64,000 nt of DNA from CBDIDH01 sp965277595 (lineage in GTDB: Bacteria; Planctomycetota; Planctomycetia; Isosphaerales; Isosphaeraceae), in NCBI GenBank assembly GCA_965277595.1, contig CBDIDH010000002.1, positions 3,782,001-3,846,000 on the forward strand, read 5' to 3'. The notes under the pieces were generated by a model that did not search any database, was not told the DNA's origin, and was given only the letters and a program-made list of their open reading frames with translations. The position numbers were made by a program, and so were the translations under genes. Shown here one piece after another: positions 7,471 through 15,187 of the stretch; positions within the stretch are counted from its first letter, which is position 1, and the number at the start of each line of letters is the position of its first letter.

Positions 7471-7672
7471 GGGACTTCCTTCACGGCAAAATCGTTAAAC
7501 TTGGACGGGAGCGGGCGGGGGTCGTTAAAATCGGAACCCCTCTAGAAACGCGTATACGCTTGCTGGTGGCGTCCGCAGGGTCCGGACGTGATTCGGTCCA
7601 CCGGGAAAGGGAGAAGCGTCCTGGCGAGGCGTGGGACGGTTGCGATGGCGTCCCACGCCTTGACCGTCAGGG
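7471..7672. other. Non-coding gap with repeated TTAACGA motifs
   Basis: About 200 bases without a convincing gene between the methyltransferase leader and the DUF2303-like gene. Read leftward it contains two related AT-rich blocks, CGATTTTAACGACC and GTTTAACGATTTTG, about 20 bases apart (7487-7535). They may mark an internal promoter or operator for the methyltransferase block. No -35/-10 pair with good spacing is obvious. Confidence 0.3.
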
Positions 7673-8473
7673 TCACGGCTTGCCGAAGTAGTGCGGCACG
7701 CCTTGGAGTCCGCCGGTGAGCCGCTCCTCGATCGAGTCCAGGGCCATGTTGCGGACCCGCTCGATCTCGTCGGGAAGCGGCATGAGCCGGAAGACACCTT
7801 CCATCGGCTCGACCTCGACCGAGCAGCGGACCGGGTAGCGGTCGGTCTCGCGGAGGGTCTTGTACACGGGGACGGAGAGGGTGACCTCGTCGGGGATGTC
7901 CCCCTCGGCGGAGACCGCGGCGTTGATCTCACGGCCCATGCTTTCGCGGTTCTTGGTCTTTTCTCCCGTGGTGGTCACGCCGTTCTCGAACTTGACGCGG
8001 CGGACGACGTTCAGGAGCCGCGCCGGGTCCAGTGTCCCGGCAAGCTGGATGCGCAGGAGCCGGATGAAATCCTTCTGGTTGAACAGTGGTTTGTTGTCGC
8101 GGAGCTTCACCAGGGCGGCGAAGACGTCAGAGACCTCCAGTTCGAGCGTCGCCTTCTCGACCCGGTAGGGGTAGGCGTTTTCGTCGTCGTCGGTTCGGGC
8201 GAAGTCGTCGATCACGAGCACCACTCGCTCGTGGTCGTACCAGACGACCGGAGCGCACGGCGAGGAAGCGTCGGCCGCGAACCGGTTGGCGAGGTTCATG
8301 AGGTCTTCGAGCGACCCGGCCTTGTGGTCGCGGGGCGGGATCGGCAGTTCGATTTCCTGGATCTCGCCATCGATGACGAAATAGCTCAAGCGAGGGTTCT
8401 TGACCGGCAACGGCACGGGTTTGAGCGACTTGGCGACAAGGGTTGTCAGGGCGGTGATACCTTCGGCGATCAT
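7673..8473 (-). CDS. DUF2303-like phage protein (266 aa)
   Basis: A mixed alpha/beta protein. Its course, LSYFVIDGEIQEIELP, then LEDLMNLANRFAAD, then VVWYDHERVVLVIDD, then ATLELEVSDVFAALVKL and QKDFIRLLRI, resembles DUF2303 (YfdQ) proteins of phage recombination/replication regions. These have a 'set a dummy value, subtract a region' layout with a conserved acidic VIDD strand (assignment from memory, moderate). It lies two genes upstream of the methylase block in the recT operon. Function of the family is unknown. Confidence 0.6.
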   Translation of the reverse strand: MIAEGITALTTLVAKSLKPVPLPVKNPRLSYFVIDGEIQEIELPIPPRDHKAGSLEDLMNLANRFAADASSPCAPVVWYDHERVVLVIDDFARTDDDENAYPYRVEKATLELEVSDVFAALVKLRDNKPLFNQKDFIRLLRIQLAGTLDPARLLNVVRRVKFENGVTTTGEKTKNRESMGREINAAVSAEGDIPDEVTLSVPVYKTLRETDRYPVRCSVEVEPMEGVFRLMPLPDEIERVRNMALDSIEERLTGGLQGVPHYFGKP

Positions 8474-8553
8474 GGGATTTCAAGCTCCGGGAAAGAACGA
8501 GTGCGAGGGAAACGGGCAGGACGATCCGGCCCAAGGGTCCAGCAAACACGGCG

Positions 8554-8898
8554 TCAGTCGTCGTCGCGGTGATAGGGGAGCGAGCCCTGGTCGACGTCGT
8601 CGGGGGAGTCGAGGTTGAGCTTGAGCACGCCGTTGGTGCCAAGCCGGGCGTTGATCGGGTTGGTGCGGTGTGGGGGAACCTTCGACGTCGTCTGGACGTG
8701 GATCAACACGTCATCGCAGTTGCCGTGTTGATCCTGGACAGGAATGATCTCGATTTGCAGGAGAACGACGCGCGGCTTGGAGTCGCCGGGGCGGTCGTAG
8801 CAGTCCGACGAGGCGCGGGCGACGTGCTTGTTGAATGCCTGGGCGACCTTGCCGCCCTCAAGCTGGTGGAGGTTTTTCAGTTCAAAGGCCGTGAACAT
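8554..8898 (-). CDS. Hypothetical protein (114 aa), single-domain beta fold
   Basis: AAAGGAG precedes the start at 8898. An N-terminal helix (FTAFELKNLHQLEGGKVAQ) is followed by alternating strands (RVVLLQIEIIPVQDQHG, DDVLIHVQTTSKVPP) and an acidic tail. The composition suits a small phage protein that binds a partner; no family is recognised. It is encoded directly upstream of the DUF2303-like gene in many-gene operon order. Confidence 0.6.
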   Translation of the reverse strand: MFTAFELKNLHQLEGGKVAQAFNKHVARASSDCYDRPGDSKPRVVLLQIEIIPVQDQHGNCDDVLIHVQTTSKVPPHRTNPINARLGTNGVLKLNLDSPDDVDQGSLPYHRDDD

Positions 8899-8984
8899 GA
8901 GCGAGGCTCCTTTCGGTCTATCGGATAACGGCGAATCATTATATCACAGAGACAACAGGGATTCTGAGATTTTCACTCTCTCAA

Positions 8985-9764
8985 TCAAAACGCGGGGGGC
9001 TCCGGTTCGCGGGGGGCGCGGCGAAGGCGCTCCTGCTGACGCTGGCGCTCGGCATCGGCGGCGGCGCGTTGATCGGGCGTGACCTCGACGAAGGCCGGAT
9101 CACGACGGTCGATCGGGGCGCGAGCGATTGAAGAGGGGTTGAGCCGGGTGGAGTCCACGAGCCTCCGGAGATCGGCCGGGGCGAACCTCGGGGCGAAGGC
9201 CAGATCGGCGGGATACCGGCAGTCGTCGCCGTGTAGCCCAGGGAAGTCGGCGAGGTCGGGAAGCCGGCGGCGGATCGACTTCGCGTCGTCCTTCCCCTCG
9301 CGATGACAGCGCTCGACCCAGCGGCCGAGAGGGCAGAGGCAATAAAAAATCACGGCGTCGCCGAGCGGCCGTCCCCGCGCGTCGCGACCGCCGAGCGAGG
9401 CGAGGCGGTAACGCACGGCGAAGCCCTGGCCGTGGCAGTCATCGCAATCGCGACCGCCGAAGAGCGCTCGCATCGAGGCAACCGCGGCGTCGCGATCGGC
9501 CAGGCCCTTCTCGATCACCTGCGACGACGCCCAGACCCCCTTGACGGCCGCCACGAACGCCGAGGTGAACTGGTCGGGGAAGGGGCTGGGAGATTCCATC
9601 ATCGCCACGCTGGCGGCCTCGGCGACGGTCTCCGTGACGCCGTGATGGACGAGGGCGGAGCGGAATCCGTTCCAGAAGACCTCGTCCACCGGCCAGTCCG
9701 TTCGAGGGTGACGCGCCTGGTGTCGGTCGACGAACTCCCAGACCCACGAGTCAACGGTCTGCAT
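8985..9764 (-). CDS. Hypothetical protein with Cys/His cluster, downstream of the initiator (259 aa)
   Basis: GGAGGG precedes the start at 9764. Residues 1-110 are helical (VDEVFWNGFRSALVHHG). Residues ~115-160 carry CDDCHGQGF, then CLCPLGRWVERC, a probable zinc site of the DnaJ-like 'CxxCxGxG' type. A basic, Arg/Gln-rich C-terminus ends in EPEPPAF. The gene overlaps the initiator gene by 14 bases. In lambda the position after O holds the helicase loader P; a loader role here is only a positional guess, since no Walker A is present. Confidence 0.6.
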   Translation of the reverse strand: MQTVDSWVWEFVDRHQARHPRTDWPVDEVFWNGFRSALVHHGVTETVAEAASVAMMESPSPFPDQFTSAFVAAVKGVWASSQVIEKGLADRDAAVASMRALFGGRDCDDCHGQGFAVRYRLASLGGRDARGRPLGDAVIFYCLCPLGRWVERCHREGKDDAKSIRRRLPDLADFPGLHGDDCRYPADLAFAPRFAPADLRRLVDSTRLNPSSIARAPIDRRDPAFVEVTPDQRAAADAERQRQQERLRRAPREPEPPAF

Positions 9765-10824
9765 CGGCGGAACCCTCCCTGGATTGCCGGTCGGCCTGCG
9801 CGAGGCGGCGGATCGCGGCGCGCTGTTCCTCGCGAATCCGCTGGGTCTTGGTCACGGGGATCGCGGCGGGCGAGTTTGCCACGGCGGTCCGGGCCGTCTC
9901 GATCTCGGCGTGATTCGGCTTACCGCGATCCCACCAGCTCAAGAGGCACTTATGAGCGTAGGCCCATACCTTGCCGGGTGTGCCGCCGGAGACGCCGCAG
10001 AGGATCGCCGCCTCGATCCAGTCCGCCGGGTAGCTCGTGCTGAACATCCGAATCTTCGAGCCGATCTCCTCGAACGGGGCGACGAAGGTTTCCGCCCAGG
10101 CGATGATCCGGGCGACCTCGGCGGGGTCGGCCTTGACGGGGCGTGTCGGTCGACCGAGTATTGGATTGGATACAGATCCGCTCGAAGGTGTCTCGCGCTT
10201 ATCATCTTCTTCTGTCTTATTGTCTCCACTAATAGGATGGGACCCCCCATTTTGTATCCAATTGGATACGCTTTTTGTATCCAATTGGATACAAACACCC
10301 GTATCCAATTGGATACACTTGGGGTCATTTTGTATCCAATTGGATACGCCGACAGGCTCTGATGCGTTATCCAATTGGATACGCTCGACCGGGGCTGATT
10401 TCGGTGTCTCAGGCGATGCGGATTTCAGTCGGAAAGAGAGGGCGCGGGCGGGGGCCGAGACGCAGAAAGAGACCTCGGCCGGACTCAGGAGCGGCGAGCC
10501 GGCCTCGCATTGCTTGCGGCCCGCGCGGACCCAGGTTTGATAGTCCTTGTTGAATCGGTAGGTGCCGTCGTCGAGCCGTTGCAGGAGGTTGGAATCAACC
10601 AACTCCGTGACGCCGCGAACAACGTTGGTGCGGGCGATCCCGACGAGAGCGCTGATCTCGGCGGCGGAGAGCGTGGCGGATTTTCGTTTCGCGGGACCGA
10701 AAACTTGCGCGAAGACCTCGCGCAGAACGATCCGCGCCGCCTTGCCGAACGGGGCGACCGCCAACGCGGCGTCCAGTTCGTGGGCGTATTTCAGCCATCC
10801 GTCGTCCGTGTCGGGCCTGGCCAT
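9751..10824 (-). CDS. Phage replication initiator, lambda O-like (357 aa)
   Basis: Residues 1-105 match the winged-helix 'phage replication protein O' N-terminal domain: DDGWLKYAHELDAAL, FGKAARIVLREVFAQVFG, LSAAEISALVGIARTNV, LLQRLDDGTYRFN. This domain binds origin iterons. The middle (about residues 150-230) is low-complexity and is encoded by palindromic repeats, giving repeated SNWIQ and IQLDT. The C-terminal ~130 residues (IIAWAETFVAPFEEIG, AAILCGVSGGTPGKVWAY) form a second domain that would contact a helicase or its loader. The start is uncertain because no strong ribosome site precedes 10824; an upstream frame to 11022 is not protein-like. The iterons lie within the gene, as in lambda. 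Confidence 0.8.
   Translation of the reverse strand: MARPDTDDGWLKYAHELDAALAVAPFGKAARIVLREVFAQVFGPAKRKSATLSAAEISALVGIARTNVVRGVTELVDSNLLQRLDDGTYRFNKDYQTWVRAGRKQCEAGSPLLSPAEVSFCVSAPARALSFRLKSASPETPKSAPVERIQLDNASEPVGVSNWIQNDPKCIQLDTGVCIQLDTKSVSNWIQNGGSHPISGDNKTEEDDKRETPSSGSVSNPILGRPTRPVKADPAEVARIIAWAETFVAPFEEIGSKIRMFSTSYPADWIEAAILCGVSGGTPGKVWAYAHKCLLSWWDRGKPNHAEIETARTAVANSPAAIPVTKTQRIREEQRAAIRRLAQADRQSREGSADADR
10158..10382. repeat. Palindromic iterons inside the initiator gene: candidate replication origin
   Basis: Four perfect copies of the 16-base palindrome GTATCCAATTGGATAC start at 10254, 10277, 10301 and 10332. A fifth at 10367 has one change (T for the first G) and a degenerate sixth copy is at 10158-10173. 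Start-to-start spacings of the main five are 23, 24, 31 and 35 bases. The repeats are AT-rich in a GC-rich genome and lie in the linker-coding part of the initiator gene, exactly where lambda carries its origin iterons. Each palindrome would bind a dimer of the winged-helix domain. The origin call is inference from this layout. Confidence 0.75.
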
Positions 10825-10972
10825 CAGGAGGCCGCCCAGAACGGAGCGCGGAGGGAGCCACGAAAAACCGATCGCGAACGGCACATTCAGACCCCCGGCC
10901 CACTGGAAAAACCGCGTGGTACACTTGCGGGCCGGGTCATCTCGGGAGTAGGATCTTGAGCAGGCTTGGCCC

Positions 10973-11003
10973 GCCCCGGAGCCGCTGCGAACGGCTCCGG
11001 GGC
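10973..11003 (-). terminator. Strong hairpin between recT and the initiator gene
   Basis: A perfect 12-base stem (GCCCCGGAGCCG at 10973-10984 with its complement at 10992-11003) and a 7-base loop. It lies downstream of recT in the direction of transcription. No T-tract follows, so it may act as an attenuator, an RNA-processing site or a Rho-type stop rather than a classic intrinsic terminator. Confidence 0.5.
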
Positions 11004-11114
11004 TTCGCGGAATCATCAACATCGAGGGAATCCTTTCCCTTGGCCTCTTCCGGCCCTCGCGCGGGTTCCAGCCGCGTGGGGGCTTTTCCTGTTCCTTTTT
11101 ACGGGGTTAACCGC

Positions 11115-12170
11115 TCAGCCTCGCGAGCCGGGCTCGTCGGGATAAGTGACGTCGTCGGGATCGGCGTCGTTGGCGTCCTGGCTTTCCTCTTCCGGCGTCA
11201 CGGCGTCTGCGTCACGGCGAGCCTTGAGCGTTTCCGCCACGGCCGTCTCGTGATCGGCGCAGGCTCTAGCGATCTCTTGACGCACCCACTGCCGATGGCT
11301 GGCGTAGACCTTGGAAAGGACCGCCACGGCGGCCTGGACCTTCGTGGGGACTTGCCCGTCGGCATAGCCGAGATTGAACGCCTTGAGCGCAATCAGGCCG
11401 TGCATTCGTTTGGAATCAAGCGGAGCCGGTGCGTCGGGCAAGCTGCCCCAGTTCTCGGCGACCAGGCGGTTGACGGAGTCCACGGCCTCCGTGGCGACCA
11501 ATGAGTAGGGCCGAGTGTCCGCCTGGCGTGGATCGTGGCCTGGGAGAGGGGTGTCGGCCTCGGCGATGGCGCGAGTGGCCTCGGCTCTAGCCGTGGCGAT
11601 CTGGCCGGTCGGACTCTCCCTCATGGCGATTTCTTCGGCTTCCTCGGGCGAGTAAATGCCCGCGACGATTCCGGGGTGAATCGCGCGGATCGCTTTCGTG
11701 ACGAGGCGAGCCCAGAGCATCACGTCGGGATATTTGTCGTACATCCCGCCGGGAGCCAGTCCGGCCCGCTTCGCGTCCTCGAAGCTGAACGAGAATTCGA
11801 CCGGCTCGGGCTGAAGGACCGGGTGGGAGAACGCCGCCCGCACTTTCTGCGCGTTGCGTTCGAGGATCTTGATGACGCCGCCCCGGGCCTGGAATTCGGC
11901 CTGCATCGCGTCGGCTCGCATCGTGGGGCGGCCTTTCACGATATGGTATCGCAGGACCGCGTCAATCGGATGCAAGCCCTTGGCTTGACAGATCATCATC
12001 AAGCAAAACGCCTGCTCTGGTGTCTCGACTCCGAACATCCGGGATTTCGCGGCATACCCGGCCATCTCCCAAATTTGATCGAAACTCATCGTGGTCTGCG
12101 CGATCGCTTCGCCTCCGCCGTGATGCGCCGCCAGCGATCCGTTGCCACGGTTCTGAAGAGCCAGACTCAT
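11115..12170 (-). CDS. recT: RecT-family single-strand annealing protein (351 aa)
   Basis: A RecT-type recombinase that anneals complementary single strands and promotes strand exchange during phage recombination. Recognisable blocks: SFDQIWEMAGYAAKSRMFG (~30-48), FCLMMICQAKGLHPIDAV (~57-74), YHIVKGRPTMRADAM (~77-91), FSFEDAKRAGLAPGG (~130-144), and MLWARLVTKAIRAIHPGI (~153-170). The last 100 residues are a helical, acidic tail. The start at 12170 has GGAGG upstream and overlaps the previous stop (ATGA); the frame continues upstream to 12347 but as arginine-rich shadow. It follows a Gam-like gene; I see no RecE-type exonuclease next to it. Confidence 0.9.
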   Translation of the reverse strand: MSLALQNRGNGSLAAHHGGGEAIAQTTMSFDQIWEMAGYAAKSRMFGVETPEQAFCLMMICQAKGLHPIDAVLRYHIVKGRPTMRADAMQAEFQARGGVIKILERNAQKVRAAFSHPVLQPEPVEFSFSFEDAKRAGLAPGGMYDKYPDVMLWARLVTKAIRAIHPGIVAGIYSPEEAEEIAMRESPTGQIATARAEATRAIAEADTPLPGHDPRQADTRPYSLVATEAVDSVNRLVAENWGSLPDAPAPLDSKRMHGLIALKAFNLGYADGQVPTKVQAAVAVLSKVYASHRQWVRQEIARACADHETAVAETLKARRDADAVTPEEESQDANDADPDDVTYPDEPGSRG

Positions 12171-12799
12171 CGTTCGCCTCCCTTGATCTCGATCCCCGTA
12201 CTGATCTCCACGCTCTCTCCCGGCCCGCTCGTCGCCAGAAATGGCAGGTCGATCTCTTCGCCCGAGACGATCGCCGCCTGGTCTCTCGCCATCATCACGG
12301 ACTTGACTGTCACGCTCTCGATGACCTTGACCCTCGCGGGCTCCCATGTTTTCACGAATTCAACGGCCGCCGCGTCATCAAGGATCTTGGTTGAGCCCGG
12401 CGTCTTGCGAAACGCCACCGATCCGAACGTCCCCCGCCAGGTTCGCGCCTTGCCAACCAGTTGTGATTTGGCGAAGGCGATCAGCGAGGGACTAAACCGA
12501 TATTCCAAGTAGCTCAACCGCCGTATTTGGGCGTTGCGGCGGGCGTCGTATTGTTTTTTGAAGGCCGCGAATTGCGCGTCGAGCTTGACGATTTCCGATT
12601 CCGTTTCGGATCGGATTTGAAGCACCCAATCCGCCGACGCCTCATCCTTGACCTCGAATCGTTCAGCGATTGGCTGCTGTTGATCATCAAGACGGCCGAC
12701 GACTTCGCCCGTGTCCACCCTGTAGATCCAGCCATCGGAGTCAACGGAGGTCTCGGGTTCGACGGGGGTCAGGAGTTCCACGAGAAGGGAGTCGGACAT
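12167..12799 (-). CDS. Gam/Gp157-like nuclease-inhibitor-type protein (210 aa)
   Basis: An N-terminal acidic region and a coiled coil (ETESEIVKLDAQFAAFKKQY) are followed by a conserved-looking core: SPSLIAFAKSQLVGKAR, then GTFGSVAFRKTPGSTKI, then VEFVKTWEPARVKVIESVT. The 'coiled coil, short linker, xxxxG-x-V-x-FRKTP' order is that of the Mu-Gam/siphovirus Gp157 group, which protect DNA ends from host nucleases (family knowledge). Its place directly before recT supports this. The start is set at 12799 because it abuts the upstream stop (TGATG) with a G-rich site at normal spacing. Confidence 0.65.
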   Translation of the reverse strand: MSDSLLVELLTPVEPETSVDSDGWIYRVDTGEVVGRLDDQQQPIAERFEVKDEASADWVLQIRSETESEIVKLDAQFAAFKKQYDARRNAQIRRLSYLEYRFSPSLIAFAKSQLVGKARTWRGTFGSVAFRKTPGSTKILDDAAAVEFVKTWEPARVKVIESVTVKSVMMARDQAAIVSGEEIDLPFLATSGPGESVEISTGIEIKGGER

Positions 12800-13245
12800 C
12801 AGAGCCATCCCCCTTCCGATTCCTTGAGCACCTTGCGGGCTCCAGAGGTTTCAATTCCGGCCACGACGTCTTGGAGAAAAACGTTATTGGGCATGATCGA
12901 AATCGCGCGGTCACAGCGATTCACGAGATCGCGCAGAGCGGCGATTACCGGCTCCTCCCTATAGCCAAGCTCGTCGATCGAGTTTTCCAGTTCGATCACG
13001 TCGTGATGCTTGAGCGTGATGATTTCGTCGGTACGGAATTCCGAGGGCGCGACCGGCACCATCATGCCGTGGAGCTTGCGAAGCTGAGCCAGCATCGCCG
13101 GGGCGGCAAGGATCAGGTTCGCGACCTGAACCGAGTTTGCTCGGGCGATAACGGTGCAGGCATTGTTGAGAATCTTGAAAGGGACAAGCCCATCCGAAGA
13201 CTTCTCTATCGTCCAGGGAAGACGAGGCTGATAGTAGTTGCTCAC
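12799..13245 (-). CDS. Hypothetical phage protein (148 aa)
   Basis: A GTG start overlaps the upstream stop (GTGA), and the stop abuts the Gam-like gene. Residues 1-55 contain an 'LNNACTVIARANSVQVANLILAAP' type stretch, like the short 'ARLIAAAPEML' motif found in the HTPGPW phage protein group; here it reads ANLILAAPAMLAQLRKL. A helical middle and a C-terminal IMPNNVFLQDVVAGIE segment follow. The function is unknown. Confidence 0.65.
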   Translation of the reverse strand: MSNYYQPRLPWTIEKSSDGLVPFKILNNACTVIARANSVQVANLILAAPAMLAQLRKLHGMMVPVAPSEFRTDEIITLKHHDVIELENSIDELGYREEPVIAALRDLVNRCDRAISIMPNNVFLQDVVAGIETSGARKVLKESEGGWL

Positions 13246-13520
13246 TGAACCTTGTCCTCCTTCGCGGTCGGGAAAATCCCGACGTCAAAGCGAAGTCGCA
13301 CATCCATGAGGCTTTCCACGGCCGCGTTGAGTTGCCGGGAAGCTTCATTGGCGCGACGAATCGGCACAATGACATCCTGGCTGAGCCTGGAAAGTTCCCG
13401 TGTCGCGCTCGCTGCCGTGTCATAAAGCCACCGAATCGCGGCCACGTCGTTCTCGCTCAGATCCCAGGTCTGCTGATCCGGTGCCAGCATGGCGCGGATG
13501 CGGACAAGATGCTCGTTCAT
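13242..13520 (-). CDS. Helical hypothetical protein (92 aa)
   Basis: The start at 13520 follows GGGAGG and overlaps the upstream stop. The protein is almost wholly helical (VAAIRWLYDTAASATRELS, IRRANEASRQLNAAVESL), like an antiparallel coiled coil, with a short beta end. No family is recognised. Both ends overlap neighbouring genes by a few bases. Confidence 0.65.
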   Translation of the reverse strand: MNEHLVRIRAMLAPDQQTWDLSENDVAAIRWLYDTAASATRELSRLSQDVIVPIRRANEASRQLNAAVESLMDVRLRFDVGIFPTAKEDKVQ

Positions 13521-13750
13521 CACAACCTCCCTCTTGAATCGTTCCACGCATCCCGCGACGTCGCGCGGCACTCTCTCGCGTACTCCATGCACTCCTCCTG
13601 ATCCCTGAGCATGTCCTCGTACTCGTCGAGCAGTTCCACCGGCACGTCCGCCGCGTCGCGGATCTCGCGGCTGGAGAGGTACTCGTTCGCGTCGCTGTAG
13701 GTCACGACGCAGAGGTCGCCGTAGCTGTTCTCCTCAATGCGCTGGGACAC
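13520..13750 (-). CDS. Small acidic protein (76 aa); ribosome site decides a GTG start
   Basis: AAGGAG lies five bases before the GTG at 13750, giving a protein that begins VSQRIEENSYGDLCVVTY; the frame is open to a TTG at 13768 but that codon is on the far side of the ribosome site. It has a beta start and then an acidic helix (LLDEYEDMLRDQEECMEY). No family is recognised. The 5' end overlaps the upstream gene's 3' end by 17 bases. Confidence 0.6.
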   Translation of the reverse strand: MSQRIEENSYGDLCVVTYSDANEYLSSREIRDAADVPVELLDEYEDMLRDQEECMEYARECRATSRDAWNDSRGRL

Positions 13751-13973
13751 GATAACTCCTTGGTCCAATCGAGGACTGCATGCGCCCGGCCTCGATATTC
13801 ATCGCCTTATCAACGGCCTCGGCGAAGGAGCCGCCGTGGGCCATGCCCCCGAACCAGTAAACGGTCCAGCGTTTTTTCTCCAGGAAGAGATACCAGCTGG
13901 ACTGCACCGGGTTTTCCTCCAGCCAGGCCATCCTTTCGGTGTCGGTGTGCCTGGGAGCCGCTTCATCCCGCAT
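13734..13973 (-). CDS. Small hypothetical protein sharing a duplicated 5' end with its neighbour (79 aa)
   Basis: Starts MRDEAAPRHTDTERMAWL at 13973 with AAAGGAT ten bases upstream. Middle residues are aromatic (SSWYLFLEKKRWTVYWFGG), followed by an Ala/Met helix. The first codons (MRDEA) and the bases just before the start are nearly identical to those of the next gene upstream (14343), so the two genes share a duplicated translation-start region although the proteins then diverge. The function is unknown. Confidence 0.6.
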   Translation of the reverse strand: MRDEAAPRHTDTERMAWLEENPVQSSWYLFLEKKRWTVYWFGGMAHGGSFAEAVDKAMNIEAGRMQSSIGPRSYRVPAH

Positions 13974-14343
13974 TGGGACCAGATCCTTTCGCCTTGGCGT
14001 GCGCGGCCTTGAGTTGTCCGAACCCCTCCCGCCAGCCGTCGCCTCCGCAATTCTCATTGGCGAGCATCTGCTCCACGGCTGCATAATAGTCCGGGGCGGC
14101 GATGATCACGCGGGCGTTGGCGATCGGATCACCGACGAATCGAATACCCTCGTCGAAGATGTCCGTGGGATCTGTATCAACGCGGATAGCCGGTTGAAGC
14201 AGAGAGCAAATTTGGACAACATCCCCGTCAAATGTTTCGTAGAAGATCGATGGGTCGGTCGGGCCAAGTCCAACCGAGTCATCGCCGGGGTCACCTGAAT
14301 CGAATGACCACGGACCCGGCGTATGCTTCGCTTCATCCCGCAT
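13963..14343 (-). CDS. HTPGPW-type small phage protein (126 aa)
   Basis: Begins MRDEAKHTPGPWSFDS, the hallmark of a widespread family of small phage/prophage proteins that open with HTPGPW and end with an 'ANARLIAAAPELLEAL' helix; here the latter reads ANARVIIAAPDYYAAVEQM (~90-108). The role of the family is unknown. The start at 14343 has AAAGGAG ten bases upstream and repeats the start region of the downstream gene. A short Ala/Lys-rich tail follows. Confidence 0.75.
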   Translation of the reverse strand: MRDEAKHTPGPWSFDSGDPGDDSVGLGPTDPSIFYETFDGDVVQICSLLQPAIRVDTDPTDIFDEGIRFVGDPIANARVIIAAPDYYAAVEQMLANENCGGDGWREGFGQLKAAHAKAKGSGPNAG

Positions 14344-14866
14344 TGAGACCCACTCCTTTGAACTGTGTTTGGTCGGCTTTGAGATTCCGGCAATCGTGAA
14401 ATGCCCAAGGGGACCGCCCCGGCCATGCTCCGGGGTGGGGCTACGCGGCATCTGTCCGTCTTCACCGGACTTCCTTGAAGGGTCCAATGGATGTACTGGT
14501 CGAACTTTCAAGCCGAAGTGGCCGGACTATTGACAACGAATTTCATCCGGCTCTCAAAGGGTATTCATGCTGCACCTTGGGGTTAAATTGCCTCTGGGTA
14601 ACCATCGCACGTCCTCTCTGTAGATTGGCGCGATGCCGTTGTCCGCGAAATCCCGTGGTTACAAGCCCTTCAATGTGTACGTTGAAGGGCCCTAATTGAG
14701 CAGGGCGGTCCACGCTGGCGATGAAACCTTGCCCTTCGCGGCTGGCTCACTACTACCGCCCGCCCCGATCGCCATCGCCAGTCCGCGACAGGTGGAATGT
14801 CAGGGGCGGCGCAGACGGTGATGGTTCGCCACTCGTTCAGATGGAAAACGTGGAAATAGAGTCCGA
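14344..14866. other. Sparse region with hairpins and a 20-codon frame
   Basis: This 520-base stretch is poorly coding. It holds the 66-codon frame at 14670-14870 (listed separately) and a 20-codon leftward frame at 14543-14605 with GAGAGGAC before its ATG (starts MVTQRQFNPKVQHEY). A 9-base-stem hairpin (GCCCTTCAA at 14665-14673, complement at 14682-14690) sits at the end of the 66-codon frame. A second stem (CCGCCCCGG at 14414-14422 with CCGGGGTGG at 14430-14438, one wobble) lies before the HTPGPW gene. It may be a degraded gene or an RNA-level control region. Confidence 0.4.
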
Positions 14867-14870
14867 TCAT
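14670..14870 (-). CDS. Possible short protein (66 aa)
   Basis: AGGAG lies ten bases before the ATG at 14870 and the start overlaps the upstream stop by four bases (ATGA), as in neighbouring real genes. The first 25 residues look like protein (MIGLYFHVFHLNEWRTITV), but the rest is Arg/Pro-rich and less convincing, so the gene may be frameshifted or decaying. A hairpin covers its last codons. Confidence 0.4.
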   Translation of the reverse strand: MIGLYFHVFHLNEWRTITVCAAPDIPPVADWRWRSGRAVVVSQPRRARFHRQRGPPCSIRALQRTH

Positions 14871-15187
14871 AGAGACTGTACTCCTGGCGGCCTTCCGATG
14901 TGATAGCCGAGCCTGAGCATCTCGCTAAACGTACGCCGCTGCGTGGCCTCCGGTGTAATCCCCTTCTCCGCCAGACAATCCAGGATGGCTCGAAGGAGCG
15001 TCGCGCCCGCCGCGTTCTCTGGACAATCCAGCGGTGCTCTCCAGTCGAAGTCGGGGCTGGAGTCGCGTAACTCTTCGGCGATCAACTGGACCGAGGCAAG
15101 GTTGCAGACCGCTTGCAAGCCCTCTCGATCCTCCGTTCGCTCGATCAGAGCCCGGAAGAATTCGATGTCTCGCGCCGATTCGGTCAT
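14867..15187 (-). CDS. Hypothetical phage protein (106 aa)
   Basis: A near-perfect GAAGGAGGTC ribosome site precedes the ATG at 15187. The protein is helical with one conserved-looking segment, FDWRAPLDCPENAAGATLL (~54-72), then ILDCLAEKGITPEATQ and a C-terminal LRLGYHIGRPPG. No family is recognised. The strong ribosome site suggests high translation compared with its neighbours. Confidence 0.65.
   Translation of the reverse strand: MTESARDIEFFRALIERTEDREGLQAVCNLASVQLIAEELRDSSPDFDWRAPLDCPENAAGATLLRAILDCLAEKGITPEATQRRTFSEMLRLGYHIGRPPGVQSL

Noticed and set aside
10254..10382. Possible CRISPR array
   Set aside because: The repeated units are 16-base perfect palindromes separated by 7-20 bases, lie within a coding gene and have no spacers of constant length or cas genes; they fit iterons.
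14475..14699. 74-codon plus-strand frame in the sparse region
   Set aside because: No ribosome site, Cys/Arg-rich composition, and it lies opposite to the direction of all surrounding genes.
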